64,000 nucleotides of DNA from NCBI RefSeq assembly GCF_023746615.1, contig NZ_CP082276.1:1302001-1366000 (forward strand), in the 5' to 3' direction. Of this stretch, positions 25,489 to 34,264 are shown in pieces; the first letter of the stretch is position 1; each line of letters starts with the position of its first letter. The notes under the pieces were generated by a model, which worked only from the letters and a program-made list of their open reading frames with translations, did not search any database and had not been told where the DNA came from. A program made the position numbers and the translations under genes. Origin of the DNA: Grimontia kaedaensis. GTDB taxonomy: Bacteria; Pseudomonadota; Gammaproteobacteria; Enterobacterales; Vibrionaceae.

Positions 25489-26118
25489 ATGGAAATCCAA
25501 ACCTTATTACTGTTTGTGGTGGCTTCACTTTCTATCAATCTGATCCCCGGTCAGGATGTGGTTTATATCGTGTCCAATACCATGGCAGGAAAACTCAAGA
25601 TGGGGCTTCGCGCTGCAATGGGTTTAGGTGTGGGCTATTTCGTGCATACCTTCGCAGCCGTAGTTGGTCTTTCGGCGATTATCGTCAATTCCGCGGTCGT
25701 CTTTATGGCGGTGAAGTATTTGGGAGCCGCTTACCTTTTGTATTTAGGTATTCGTGCGCTGAGAAACTTCTTTTCTGGCAACTCGAAGATCACTATCAGT
25801 GCTTCCGATGCGGGTAATAACATTAATGTTTTCAAACAGGGCGTGATGGTGGCGGTGTTGAACCCCAAAGTCGCGTTGTTCTTCCTGTCATTCCTTCCCC
25901 AATTCATTGACCCGACAGCGGCCTCACCCGAATACCAACTTCTGGTTCTTGGCGTCGTCTTTTGCATCACCGCCACGCTTTGCAATCTCTCGTATGCCAT
26001 TGTGGGAAGCTGGTTGTTCTCCTCGGCAAAATCCCAACGGTTCTCGCGTGTGATTGAAGGGACTTCAGGTGTTCTCTTGATCGGTTTGGCAGGAAAAATC
26101 GCCTTGAGCAGAGAGTAG
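25489..26118 (+). CDS. LysE-family translocator
   Basis: A second LysE/RhtB-type exporter (209 residues, six helices) with LIPGQDVVYIVSN as the family N-terminal motif and NPKVALFFLSFLPQF in the second half. It is divergent from the dioxygenase gene, so the two could be controlled together. Substrate unknown. Confidence 0.87.
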   Translation: MEIQTLLLFVVASLSINLIPGQDVVYIVSNTMAGKLKMGLRAAMGLGVGYFVHTFAAVVGLSAIIVNSAVVFMAVKYLGAAYLLYLGIRALRNFFSGNSKITISASDAGNNINVFKQGVMVAVLNPKVALFFLSFLPQFIDPTAASPEYQLLVLGVVFCITATLCNLSYAIVGSWLFSSAKSQRFSRVIEGTSGVLLIGLAGKIALSRE

Positions 26119-26204
26119 ACTCCTATTCATAGCTCGCTGTTTTACCTAAATTTCACTTTTCCTCGACCATACTTCTGATAGTTCGAGATCAAACAGGATA
26201 AGAA

Positions 26205-26864
26205 ATGAAAATATTAGTGGTAGAAGACGAACCACAGTTAGGTGAACAAATACTCGATACCTTAGAAAAGAATGGTTGGGTGCCGGAGCTCTCTGAAGAT
26301 GGCATCGATGCTCTGTATCGCGCCACCTCAGAGCCTTGGGATGCCATTGTGCTCGATTTAGGCCTACCGAAAATCGATGGCCTGACAGTGCTGAAAAGCA
26401 TCCGCGACGAGAATATCAACACCCCAGTTATCATACTTAGTGCGCGCGATACCCTTTCGCAGCGCGTTGAAGGTTTGAATGCCGGTGCCGACGACTACCT
26501 CACCAAGCCGTTCGAAATGCTCGAACTTATTGCCAGACTTCGTGCTCATCTAAGACGCGCTTCCGGCACTGCATCGCCTGTTCTACAAATGGGCGACTTG
26601 AGTCTGGATACCCGAACGTCGACCGTGCTATGGCGGGGTCAGGCAGTCACGCTGACCGCGCTGGAATACAAAGTGGTTGCTTACTTCATGCATAACCCTG
26701 AGAAGATGATTTCCAAAACAGAGCTGGTTGAGCATATCTACAAACAGGATTTCGAGCGCGACTCTAACACCGTCGAAGTTTTCATTGGGCGAATACGCAA
26801 GAAGATAGCGCCAGATATCATCAAAACCGTGCGCGGATTGGGGTATCAACTCAATGCGCAGTAG
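26205..26864 (+). CDS. OmpR/PhoB-family response regulator
   Basis: A 219-residue regulator with a receiver domain (Asp51 in VLDLGLPK; conserved Lys in YLTKPFEM) and a C-terminal winged-helix DNA-binding domain (TALEYKVVAYFM, SNTVEVFIGRIRKKI, TVRGLGYQL). The helix pattern is that of the PhoP/QseB/BasR group. The kinase gene overlaps its end by 11 bases, so the two form a coupled two-component system. Confidence 0.92.
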   Translation: MKILVVEDEPQLGEQILDTLEKNGWVPELSEDGIDALYRATSEPWDAIVLDLGLPKIDGLTVLKSIRDENINTPVIILSARDTLSQRVEGLNAGADDYLTKPFEMLELIARLRAHLRRASGTASPVLQMGDLSLDTRTSTVLWRGQAVTLTALEYKVVAYFMHNPEKMISKTELVEHIYKQDFERDSNTVEVFIGRIRKKIAPDIIKTVRGLGYQLNAQ

Positions 26865-28194
26865 AGTCAGTTATATTGGTAAACTGAGCCTGAAAAGCCG
26901 CCTGCTTTTGGCAACTGTGATTTGGGCAACCGTTATGATTTCTATTGCCGGGATAGGAATCCCAGTGCTGATGAACGATTATCTCATAACGGCGACCAAA
27001 GAGCGCTTGCAGCTGTCGATGGATGAAATCTCCAACAACTTGCAGCTTGATGAAAATCAACAGTTGGTGTTGGCACAGCCTCCCTCAGACGCCCGTTTTG
27101 AACGTCCTTTCAGTGGGCTGTATTGGCATATTACTCAGGGAGATACGGTATTGCGGTCACCGTCACTGGCGGACAAGGATTTCAAACTCTCCGACGGGCC
27201 CATCAAGGAAATGCTGGGTGCGAGGAAAGAACCTCTCATCACCATTACCCAGACCTTTGTACCCAAAGGCGGAACAACGCCAGTCACCGTCAAAATTGGT
27301 ATCGATGAAGACCCGACTGAAGACGTATTGCAAAGCCTCTCCAGTAAGCTTTGGGTGATCCTATCTATGCTGTTTTTGGGCGTGATTGTGTTGGTTGGAT
27401 TACAGGTAGCTTGGTCGCTGCTGCCGCTGAATGACATGCAACGGGAGTTGGTAAAACTTAAAGAGGGCAAACAAGATGCCCTCAGCACTAACTACCCGCA
27501 GGAAGTCTCGCCGCTGGTCTCTGATCTCAATGCCCTACTGTTTCATTATCACGAGTTACTTTCCCGCGCCCGACAACATGCGGGGAATCTTTCCCATGCG
27601 CTCAAAACGCCCTTATCTGTGCTCAAAAATGATGTGCTTTCACTGGATGAGGAAAGCCAGAAAAAGCTGCTGCCTTCCATTGAGCGGATCCAGAACCAGA
27701 TTGACTACCACCTTGGCCGCGCCCGGGTCGCAGGCTCGATGAATATCCTCGCGGTGAAGTCCAACCCCAGTACTCGAGTGGATGCGATCACGCTGGCATT
27801 CGACAAGGTTTATGCTTCTCGTGAAGTCATTGTCATTAACGAGCTTGATGATGAATTTGACGTTGCCGTCGACCCTGCTGATTTGGATGAAATGTTGGGG
27901 AACCTCATCGAGAACGCTTATAAATGGGCAAACAACTTGGTGCGGATTTACGCTATTGATGCGGGAAAAGAAACCGTTCAAATCTGTGTTGAAGATGACG
28001 GAGAAGGTATTCCCGACGAAGAGCTAACCAACGTGCTAAAACGCAGTGTCCGACTCGATGAATCCACGCCCGGCACGGGCCTTGGACTCAATATCGTCAA
28101 TGAAATTGCCCACAGTTATCGCGGAAGTCTCGAGTTAACGAAAGGAAGCATGGGCGGATTGAAAGCGGTGCTGACAGTGAAACTCGCTCGCTAG
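26854..28194 (+). CDS. Sensor histidine kinase, PhoQ-like
   Basis: A 446-residue inner-membrane kinase. Transmembrane helices at about residues 17-40 and 165-187 enclose a periplasmic sensor of about 125 residues; a HAMP-like linker, HisKA with His248 (NLSHALKTPLSVL) and an HATPase domain (N box GNLIENAYKW, DDGEGIP, GTGLGLNIV) follow. The LSHALKTPL H-box is the type found in PhoQ and related kinases sensing cations, peptides or acid. It pairs with the overlapping response regulator. The stimulus is not known. A terminator follows. Confidence 0.92.
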   Translation: MRSRVSYIGKLSLKSRLLLATVIWATVMISIAGIGIPVLMNDYLITATKERLQLSMDEISNNLQLDENQQLVLAQPPSDARFERPFSGLYWHITQGDTVLRSPSLADKDFKLSDGPIKEMLGARKEPLITITQTFVPKGGTTPVTVKIGIDEDPTEDVLQSLSSKLWVILSMLFLGVIVLVGLQVAWSLLPLNDMQRELVKLKEGKQDALSTNYPQEVSPLVSDLNALLFHYHELLSRARQHAGNLSHALKTPLSVLKNDVLSLDEESQKKLLPSIERIQNQIDYHLGRARVAGSMNILAVKSNPSTRVDAITLAFDKVYASREVIVINELDDEFDVAVDPADLDEMLGNLIENAYKWANNLVRIYAIDAGKETVQICVEDDGEGIPDEELTNVLKRSVRLDESTPGTGLGLNIVNEIAHSYRGSLELTKGSMGGLKAVLTVKLAR

Positions 28195-28232
28195 GGTCTG
28201 TTGACCTTAAGGGAAGAACAATTTCGACTATG

Positions 28233-28262
28233 TTGAGCCGCCATTCATGGCGGCTCTTTTTC
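28233..28262 (+). terminator. Intrinsic terminator of the two-component operon
   Basis: GAGCCGCC (28235-28242) pairs with GGCGGCTC (28249-28256) around ATTCAT and is followed by five T. Confidence 0.88.
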
Positions 28263-28281
28263 TTCCAAGAGCTAACTTCAT

Positions 28282-29559
28282 CTAAGGGCTAACATTCGCC
28301 AGCGGCATCTCGTTGTCGCTAACCACCAGCACCCTACCATCGCTATAATAATCGTGCTGGTCATCCACCGCCAGCGGGGTCAATGCCTGATAGTACTCTG
28401 TTGAAAGTTCAGGAAGCTGAGTATTGATCATGTTCGCCAATTCATCGCGCTCTGCGTCGATGTTCGGGTCAATGCTGTGTAGTACTGTGATGATCCCTGA
28501 ATACATGGTCAGCTTTAACCCATCGTCATAGCTAATGGCACCTACCCACAGCGGCTGATTCAAATCTTTATCAATCCCTGCCTGCCACCAGCGAATATGT
28601 GAGCGTTTCAGTAAGTCGCCCGGCAATTGGAACGCCATATCCTGAGGACGTTCGTTCCAGAATAAATCGGATACAGGTGGTGTCTGACCTTTCAGCAGAT
28701 CAACATAGTCAGCCCAATCAATATCGTTACGAGAGAAGGTTTGATTCTCCAGCCAACCTAATTCATTCATCATGGTTCTTGGCGACTCGCCAACATAAAG
28801 CACATTCACCCCTTGTGCATCAAAGAATGGCGATTTGCCAGGGTAAACTTTGTAGCTCAGTGAAACTGGCGTTACCGTCTCTGTCGGTACTGCGTCGACA
28901 AAGTTGTCGGCGTACCAGAAGTAGTGGCTGTAATTTACGCCAAGCATGGCGACCAGAAAGAAGGCACTGACTTTTGGCACTAGCTTCTTCCATTGGAAGG
29001 CATAGCCTACCCAAGCAAGAATCGCGGTCGCCGCGATGGCCATTAAGCTATATTGATGCTCGCTGACCATCGAGACAATGGTGTCCAACAGAGGAAATTG
29101 CTCAACACCTGCGGCCAACACATAACCCCAGAGGATGAACTGCCCTGCGCCCAGAATCAGACCGATTGTCGAGTAGAACGTGAAACGTCCCCATGAGACT
29201 TTCTGCGAACCTGCCATAAAGGGAACTACCCAGGCAACCGGCCCCAATAGTCGGGCGAAGGTCATCGCATAAGCCCCTTTTGTTGCCATCAAACGTCTAC
29301 AACGTGCAAATGCTCTACGGGTTTTGGGCTGCCACTTCATCAGTTTTTGCTGCACAGGTTTACCGAATTTTCGTCCTGCCAGATAGCTGAGTTGGTCGCC
29401 GAGAAAACCGCCCAGCAAGACCATGATCACACCTGTGATAATGCCGTCATACAGGTGGTAACCCGCGGCCAGCAGGAAAGGCTCTGCTGGCACAAATAAG
29501 TTGGGGCCTATCAGCGCATCGAAAAAAGCGCCCAGAAATAGTCCGATAGACTCAAACAT
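28282..29559 (-). CDS. DedA-family membrane protein with LssY-like C-terminal domain
   Basis: A 425-residue fusion. The N-terminal half (about residues 1-200) is a DedA/SNARE-associated (VTT) domain with the motifs FLGDQLSYLAGRKFG and TFARLLGPVAWVVPFMAG; DedA proteins are flippases that recycle undecaprenyl phosphate or phospholipids. The C-terminal half (about 215-425) is a soluble region resembling LssY_C (GDLLKRSHIRWWQAGIDKDLNQPLWVG), of unknown function. It is in line with the glycosyltransferase gene upstream (gap of 41 bases), so both may act on lipid-linked envelope precursors. Confidence 0.85.
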   Translation of the reverse strand: MFESIGLFLGAFFDALIGPNLFVPAEPFLLAAGYHLYDGIITGVIMVLLGGFLGDQLSYLAGRKFGKPVQQKLMKWQPKTRRAFARCRRLMATKGAYAMTFARLLGPVAWVVPFMAGSQKVSWGRFTFYSTIGLILGAGQFILWGYVLAAGVEQFPLLDTIVSMVSEHQYSLMAIAATAILAWVGYAFQWKKLVPKVSAFFLVAMLGVNYSHYFWYADNFVDAVPTETVTPVSLSYKVYPGKSPFFDAQGVNVLYVGESPRTMMNELGWLENQTFSRNDIDWADYVDLLKGQTPPVSDLFWNERPQDMAFQLPGDLLKRSHIRWWQAGIDKDLNQPLWVGAISYDDGLKLTMYSGIITVLHSIDPNIDAERDELANMINTQLPELSTEYYQALTPLAVDDQHDYYSDGRVLVVSDNEMPLANVSP

Positions 29560-29600
29560 GATGACCTCTTATTCCTTTGCTCTCATTCATTCCGTTGGGC

Positions 29601-30332
29601 TTACTTTTGGTCCTGATAGTGACCAAAGCGGTATTCCATTTCGTTATTACGCATTTCACCAAAGAAGAAGCGTCGGAAGTTGGCCTTCAGGTATACAAAG
29701 CCTGTTGCAACCATGCCATCTTGATCCAATCGGCGCGGGTCGAACTGGAAAGCCTGATTAATGAAGCGGAAGCGCATCAGCTTGCTGGCACGGCGAACAT
29801 AATCGCAGTCTTCGCATAGGGTGATTTTTTCATCAAAGCCTGCGAGCTGTTTGTGTGCCGTGCGGGTTGAGAAAATACATGCACCCACGGCTGTCGGGAA
29901 GAAGAACTGCGTGGCAAACATACCCCCATTAAATGCTGCGTAGCACACCTTTTGAACCGCTGGCAGGGCCTTGGCACCCATGTAAACACCAGCTACCTGA
30001 AGATTCTTTTCATTCAGTTCTTTTAGTGATTCTTCGAGGAACTCTGGTTCCAAACGCACATCGGCATCGAGAAACAACACACGTTCATAGTTGGCAATAG
30101 AGGCACCCGTGTTACGGCCAAGACTGACACCACGGGTTTCCATGCGATGCACAGTCAACGCTGGCAGGTGTTTTGCAAATGAACGGGCAACATCGCGGGT
30201 CGCATCATCGCTGTTTGAATCCACCAGCACTACTTCGAAGTCTTGATGAGTCTGGTTGATCAAGTCATCCAGCAGTCGGCCGATACGCTTTTCTTCATTG
30301 AGGGTAATAATGACAACGCTAATAGGTTCCAT
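29601..30332 (-). CDS. Family 2 glycosyltransferase
   Basis: A GT-A fold glycosyltransferase of 243 residues beginning MEPISVVIITLNEEKRIG. The DxD-type metal-binding motif is FLDADVRLE, and the catalytic-base region reads CEDCDYVRRA. I start at the ATG 30332, preceded by GGAGAAAGAG, not the longer frame to 30380. There is a probable C-terminal hydrophobic helix, suggesting membrane association. The gene is immediately upstream of the DedA/LssY gene. Acceptor unknown. Confidence 0.87.
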   Translation of the reverse strand: MEPISVVIITLNEEKRIGRLLDDLINQTHQDFEVVLVDSNSDDATRDVARSFAKHLPALTVHRMETRGVSLGRNTGASIANYERVLFLDADVRLEPEFLEESLKELNEKNLQVAGVYMGAKALPAVQKVCYAAFNGGMFATQFFFPTAVGACIFSTRTAHKQLAGFDEKITLCEDCDYVRRASKLMRFRFINQAFQFDPRRLDQDGMVATGFVYLKANFRRFFFGEMRNNEMEYRFGHYQDQK

Positions 30333-30546
30333 CTCTTTCTCCTTCACTTGATTGATGGAGAGAGAATAAAGAACCCACACTTAACGCCCGGTGAGTGCGA
30401 TGTTCAGATTCAGTTCATGTTGGTACCTGGAAAAGAAAAAGAGAGAAGCATATCCAGTTTATGGGTGAATATCTGGCGCTGCCTGGCAATGGGATATAGG
30501 GTCAGTCCAGGTTTGTTTTCGAAAACCATATTAACGGTGAGCAGCG

Positions 30547-31329
30547 ATGGAACTGGATTATTTGAGCCTCAACAAAGAAGCGTGGAATAAGCGAACGGCA
30601 GTTCACATTGAATCGAAGTTCTATGATGTTGATGCGTTCAAGCAGGGGAAGTCTTCACTCAATGCCATCGAGCTAGAACAAGTCGGAAACGTTGAAGGTA
30701 AATCCCTCCTCCATCTCCAATGTCACTTTGGACAGGATACCCTTTCCTGGGCACGTTTAGGCGCAAAAGTCACCGGCGTAGATCTGTCTCCCGCTGCGAT
30801 TGAACAAGCCCAATGTCTCAGTCGCGACTTGGGCCTCGAAGCAAGGTTTATTGAAAGCGATATCTACGAGTTTGGAGAGAGCAACACAGAGCAATACGAT
30901 GTCGTTTTCACCTCTTACGGTGTGCTTTGTTGGCTACCGGACTTATCGCGTTGGGCAAAGACAGTCTCAAATGCGTTGAAAGTGGGTGGGGAGTTCCACA
31001 TCGTCGAGTTCCATACTTTTAATGACTTACTTTATGGGTACTCCTATTTTCCAACCACAAAACCGGATATTGAAGAGGAAGGCACTTACACGGAAAACTG
31101 CGATGGCACCACTTCGACCATGGCTACCTGGCCACATCCACTCAGCGAAGTCATCAATGCGCTGATTCAGGCAGGCCTTCGAATTGATGTTTTTGCTGAG
31201 TATCCATATAGCCCCTATAACTGCTTCGAAGGTTTGGAGTATGTAGAGCAAAAAGGCTATCAATTGCTTCACAAAGGTCAGCAAGTGCCATTGCTATATA
31301 CCATCAAAGCCACGAAAGACGCTCGCTGA
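30547..31329 (+). CDS. Class I SAM-dependent methyltransferase
   Basis: A 260-residue Rossmann-fold methyltransferase. SAM-binding motif I is LLHLQCHFGQDTLSWARLGA, followed by TGVDLSPAAIEQAQ (motif II acidic residue) and the YDVVFTSYGVLCWLPDL motif. The Cys-x-phe-Gly variant of motif I and the overall length fit a group of uncharacterised bacterial methyltransferases. Substrate unknown. It is divergent from the glycosyltransferase gene. Confidence 0.87.
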   Translation: MELDYLSLNKEAWNKRTAVHIESKFYDVDAFKQGKSSLNAIELEQVGNVEGKSLLHLQCHFGQDTLSWARLGAKVTGVDLSPAAIEQAQCLSRDLGLEARFIESDIYEFGESNTEQYDVVFTSYGVLCWLPDLSRWAKTVSNALKVGGEFHIVEFHTFNDLLYGYSYFPTTKPDIEEEGTYTENCDGTTSTMATWPHPLSEVINALIQAGLRIDVFAEYPYSPYNCFEGLEYVEQKGYQLLHKGQQVPLLYTIKATKDAR

Positions 31330-31407
31330 CTTCCAAGAAACGGTTGTCAGTGAACCAATGGTAGGTATTTAATTCGCTGGTCATTATACATATAAAGAGA
31401 AATAAAA

Positions 31408-31740
31408 ATGTCCTCTACCCCAGTTTGGCCAGCCATTTTAAAGCTCGATGGAGACGACGAACTGCTTTTTATTGCCAGTCAAAGCCAGTTTGAAGATGAA
31501 GCAACAGATATGATTTTCAGTGATGAAGATATGCTGATTGATTCTGAAGGTACCTGCTTTTTACTGTCGATGAAAAGCCAAAAAATTTTACTGGTTCCAC
31601 ACACTAAGCAATTCGATGCCATCGAAGTTTCTGCGCTGGTTCAAGCCCATGAATTTTGCAAAGCAGAAGTCTGTCTGACCAAAATTCATTTCCCCACAGT
31701 CAGGGAGGCCATCGCAGCATTAGCGCCATTCAAGCGATAA
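31408..31740 (+). CDS. DUF4144-like protein, 110 aa
   Basis: A small acidic protein with the start VWPAILKLDGDDELLFIASQ, resembling DUF4144, which I recall as mostly restricted to Vibrionaceae and their relatives. No membrane helix or catalytic motif is visible. It lies 78 bases after the methyltransferase gene and has its own AAGAGA ribosome site. The family name is recalled, not verified. Confidence 0.6.
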   Translation: MSSTPVWPAILKLDGDDELLFIASQSQFEDEATDMIFSDEDMLIDSEGTCFLLSMKSQKILLVPHTKQFDAIEVSALVQAHEFCKAEVCLTKIHFPTVREAIAALAPFKR

Positions 31741-31904
31741 ATACTCTCGATGAAAAACAGACATGCCCTATGTGATTTCTGCCGCAATTGATCTGCGTAT
31801 CTTCAGTCATTTACGCTTACAACCCCATCACGACTGTTCCTTGTCATAACCCTATGTTTAGCTAGCCTCGCACGACGCTAAAAACAACTGATGGGTGAAA
31901 TAAC

Positions 31905-33134
31905 GTGGAATTCCTGCTTGAACAAAACCTGATTCAGGTAAGCTCTTTTTTCGCCGTAACACTCGGCATTTTGGTTCTGTTTATCGGACGGAGACTGAAC
32001 CAAGCTGTTCCTGTATTAAAAGAGTTCAGCATTTCTGAACCTGTTACTGGCGGCATTCTGTTCTCAGTGTTGTTTTCACTTTTTTATGCCTTCACAAGTA
32101 TCGAAATCTCCTTCAATCTCGTCGCAAGGGACATATTGCTGGTCTATTTCTTTACCACTATCGGCATCAACTCTAGCCTTGGAGATTTGATGAAAGGCGG
32201 ACGACCTCTGGTGGTTCTCCTGCTCATCACGATAGGCTATATGGTGGTGCAGAATCTGACAGGGATCACTGTTGCAGGGTTGTTTGGTCTTGAATCCCCT
32301 GTTGGTTTGTTAGGCGGCAGCGTTTCCCTGATTGGCGGACATGGCACAGCGATCGCTTGGTCACCAAGAATTACTGAGGAATACGGTATTTCCAATGCGA
32401 TGGAAATCGGTATCGCCAGCGCCACCTTTGGGCTTATCCTCGCCAGCTCAATGGGTGGCCCCATCGCCAAATTCCTCATTCAAAAGCACCAGCTAAAACC
32501 GCAAACAGTTGAACCTTTAGATATCGGCTCAGAAGCAAACCAAGCGCCAAAGCAAATCAACAGCTTCGATTTCCTGGATGCCGTTCTGGCGATTCATATC
32601 TGTATCATTCTGGGCTTTGCTATCAATTAAGGGATATCGGAGCTTGGTCTGCAACTGCCGCTGTTTGTCAGTTGTTTGTTTGCAGGCATCATCATGACCA
32701 ATCTCGTTCCCAAGTCTTTCCCGAGACTCACAGGCACGCAATGGCCATCGCGCAAGCCTGCCGTTGCTTTACTGGCAGACATTTCACTCGGTACGTTTCT
32801 CGCGATGTCTCTGATGAGCATGCAACTTTGGACGCTCATCGATTTAGCAGGCCCGATATTTACCATTCTTGCCGCCCAATTCCTCGTTGCGGTATTGATC
32901 AATATTTATGTGGTGTTCCCAGCCATGGGTAAGAATTTTGATGCCGCAGTAATTTGTAGTGGCTTTGGTGGTATCTCGTTGGGTTCCACACCAACCGCAA
33001 TGGCGAACATGTCAGCCGTATCTCAGCGCTACGGTAACTCGCATTTGGCATTCATTATTGTGCCTTTGGTATGCGCTTTCTTTATCGATTTGGTTAACCC
33101 ACTGATGATTCCTTTCTTCTTGGCGAACTTCTGA
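31905..33134 (+). pseudogene. gltS: Sodium/glutamate symporter gltS interrupted by an in-frame TAA
   Basis: Two frames that are in phase with each other cover one GltS protein of about 409 residues. The first (GTG 31905 to TAA 32628-32630) has the N-terminal motif FIGRRLNQAVPVLKEFSISEPVTGG and GGSVSLIGGHGTAIAW; after the TAA the frame continues GISELGLQLPLFVSC and then VPKSFPRLTG and GGISLGSTPTAMAN, the second GltS inverted repeat. A single change of the TAA (for example to CAA or GAA) would restore the full transporter. As read, the gene is inactive, unless the stop is read through or is a sequence error. GltS takes up glutamate with Na+. Confidence 0.8.
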
Positions 33135-33144
33135 TCGACTTACA

Positions 33145-33174
33145 TTGGCACTTGGTTCCTGCATCAAGTGCCAA
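33145..33174 (+). terminator. Hairpin after gltS, possible terminator
   Basis: Ten-base perfect arms TTGGCACTTG/CAAGTGCCAA around a 10-base loop start 10 bases after the gltS stop codon. There is no T run, so termination is uncertain; it may stabilise the mRNA end. Confidence 0.5.
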
Positions 33175-33211
33175 TCCTCATCGTCTCGTGTTTTCTCTCG
33201 TTACCCTCTTT

Positions 33212-33763
33212 TCAGTCTCTGGCATTCGTTGGTGCAATTAATTGTGCTTCTCCAATTCGGTGTTGAAGGATGTTATATCCAGCCAATGCTGGAGAGCCTT
33301 CGGCGGGTACATCCAGTTTCTCCACATCTAACGCAAAGACAGTAATCTCGTAGTTATGCTTGGAAGCTTTGGGTGGAGGACATGCCCCACCAAAACCGAC
33401 AACGCCAAAATCGTTGCGCTGCATTTGCGCGCCTTTTGGCATGTGATTTCCGCCCTCTTCTCCGGCATTAAGTTTTAGATATTGCACATCGGCAGGGATG
33501 TTTATCATCACCCAGTGCCACCAGCCGCTACCAGTTGGTGCATCCGGGTCGTACATAGTCACCGCATAGCTTTTGGTGCCTTCCGGCGGGTCGACCCATT
33601 TCAACTCTGGAGAATGATTGTTTCCCTTGCAGCCCCAGCCATTAAAGATCTGACCTTTCTTGAGTGACTCTCCTTCTGTGACCTGCGGGCTTGTCAGCGT
33701 CATGGCAGATGCACTTATCGCTGCAAACAGAGAAAAAGCCGCCATCAATTTAGGATTCATCAT
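33212..33763 (-). CDS. YbhB/YbcL-family (PEBP, Raf kinase inhibitor-like) exported protein
   Basis: A PEBP-fold protein of about 183 residues. A cleavable signal is visible (MMNPKLMAAFSLFAAISASAMT), so it is periplasmic, as in YbcL. Family motifs are present: GCKGNNHSPELKW, YAVTMYDPDAPTGSGWWHWV, and FALDVEKLD near the C terminus. The start is placed at the Met-Met pair at 33763, preceded by AAGGACACC; the frame is open to 33838 without a ribosome site. The function of bacterial PEBP proteins is poorly known. Confidence 0.87.
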   Translation of the reverse strand: MMNPKLMAAFSLFAAISASAMTLTSPQVTEGESLKKGQIFNGWGCKGNNHSPELKWVDPPEGTKSYAVTMYDPDAPTGSGWWHWVMINIPADVQYLKLNAGEEGGNHMPKGAQMQRNDFGVVGFGGACPPPKASKHNYEITVFALDVEKLDVPAEGSPALAGYNILQHRIGEAQLIAPTNARD

Positions 33764-33881
33764 GGTGTCCTTCTTTGTGGATGAGTCCCAAGTATTGTCG
33801 GGTATAGCGTGACTCAATGTTTTCTTTGTGAGATGCAAAAACGCGAATATACTCGCGCTCTGTTATCAGCTAAATGCAGGT

Positions 33882-34208
33882 ATGACTGTGAATCAGGCAC
33901 CAACTAAAATCACTTTCTTTGAATGGCTGACGCCGCTTGTCGCATCAGGAAAGAAAACCATCACTATTCGCGATGAATCAGAAAGTCACTATGTGCCGGG
34001 AACGCGCGTCGATGTTCACACGCTGGAGAAGGACGAATACGTCTGCCAGATTGATATCGTGTCAGTAGAAAAAATTGGTTTTGATGACATCAACGAAGAG
34101 CACGCTGCTCAGGAATTCATTCCGCTGGAAGAATTAAAGCCGTTGATACGCAAAATCTACCCAAACGATGAAGATTTCTACGTGATCACCTATACGCTGG
34201 TCGCCTAA
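33882..34208 (+). CDS. yqfB: N4-acetylcytidine amidohydrolase (YqfB family, ASCH domain)
   Basis: A 108-residue small ASCH protein very like E. coli YqfB, which removes the acetyl group from N4-acetylcytidine. The family residues are conserved: Lys25 (GKKTITIRDESESH), Thr28 and Glu78 (HAAQE), aligning with K21, T24 and E74 of E. coli YqfB. I start at ATG 33882 because the conserved region begins soon after; the frame is open from 33828. It is divergent from the PEBP gene and its end faces a bidirectional terminator. Confidence 0.92.
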   Translation: MTVNQAPTKITFFEWLTPLVASGKKTITIRDESESHYVPGTRVDVHTLEKDEYVCQIDIVSVEKIGFDDINEEHAAQEFIPLEELKPLIRKIYPNDEDFYVITYTLVA

Positions 34209-34230
34209 CTTCTGACAGACGAAAATACGT

Positions 34231-34258
34231 AAAGGCCACCCTAGTGGTGGCCTTTCTG
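34231..34258. terminator. Bidirectional intrinsic terminator
   Basis: AAAGGCCACC and GGTGGCCTTT are 10-base perfect arms around CTAGT. It separates the convergent yqfB and PLP-enzyme genes and carries A and T runs on each side. Confidence 0.88.
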
Positions 34259-34264
34259 TTCCTA

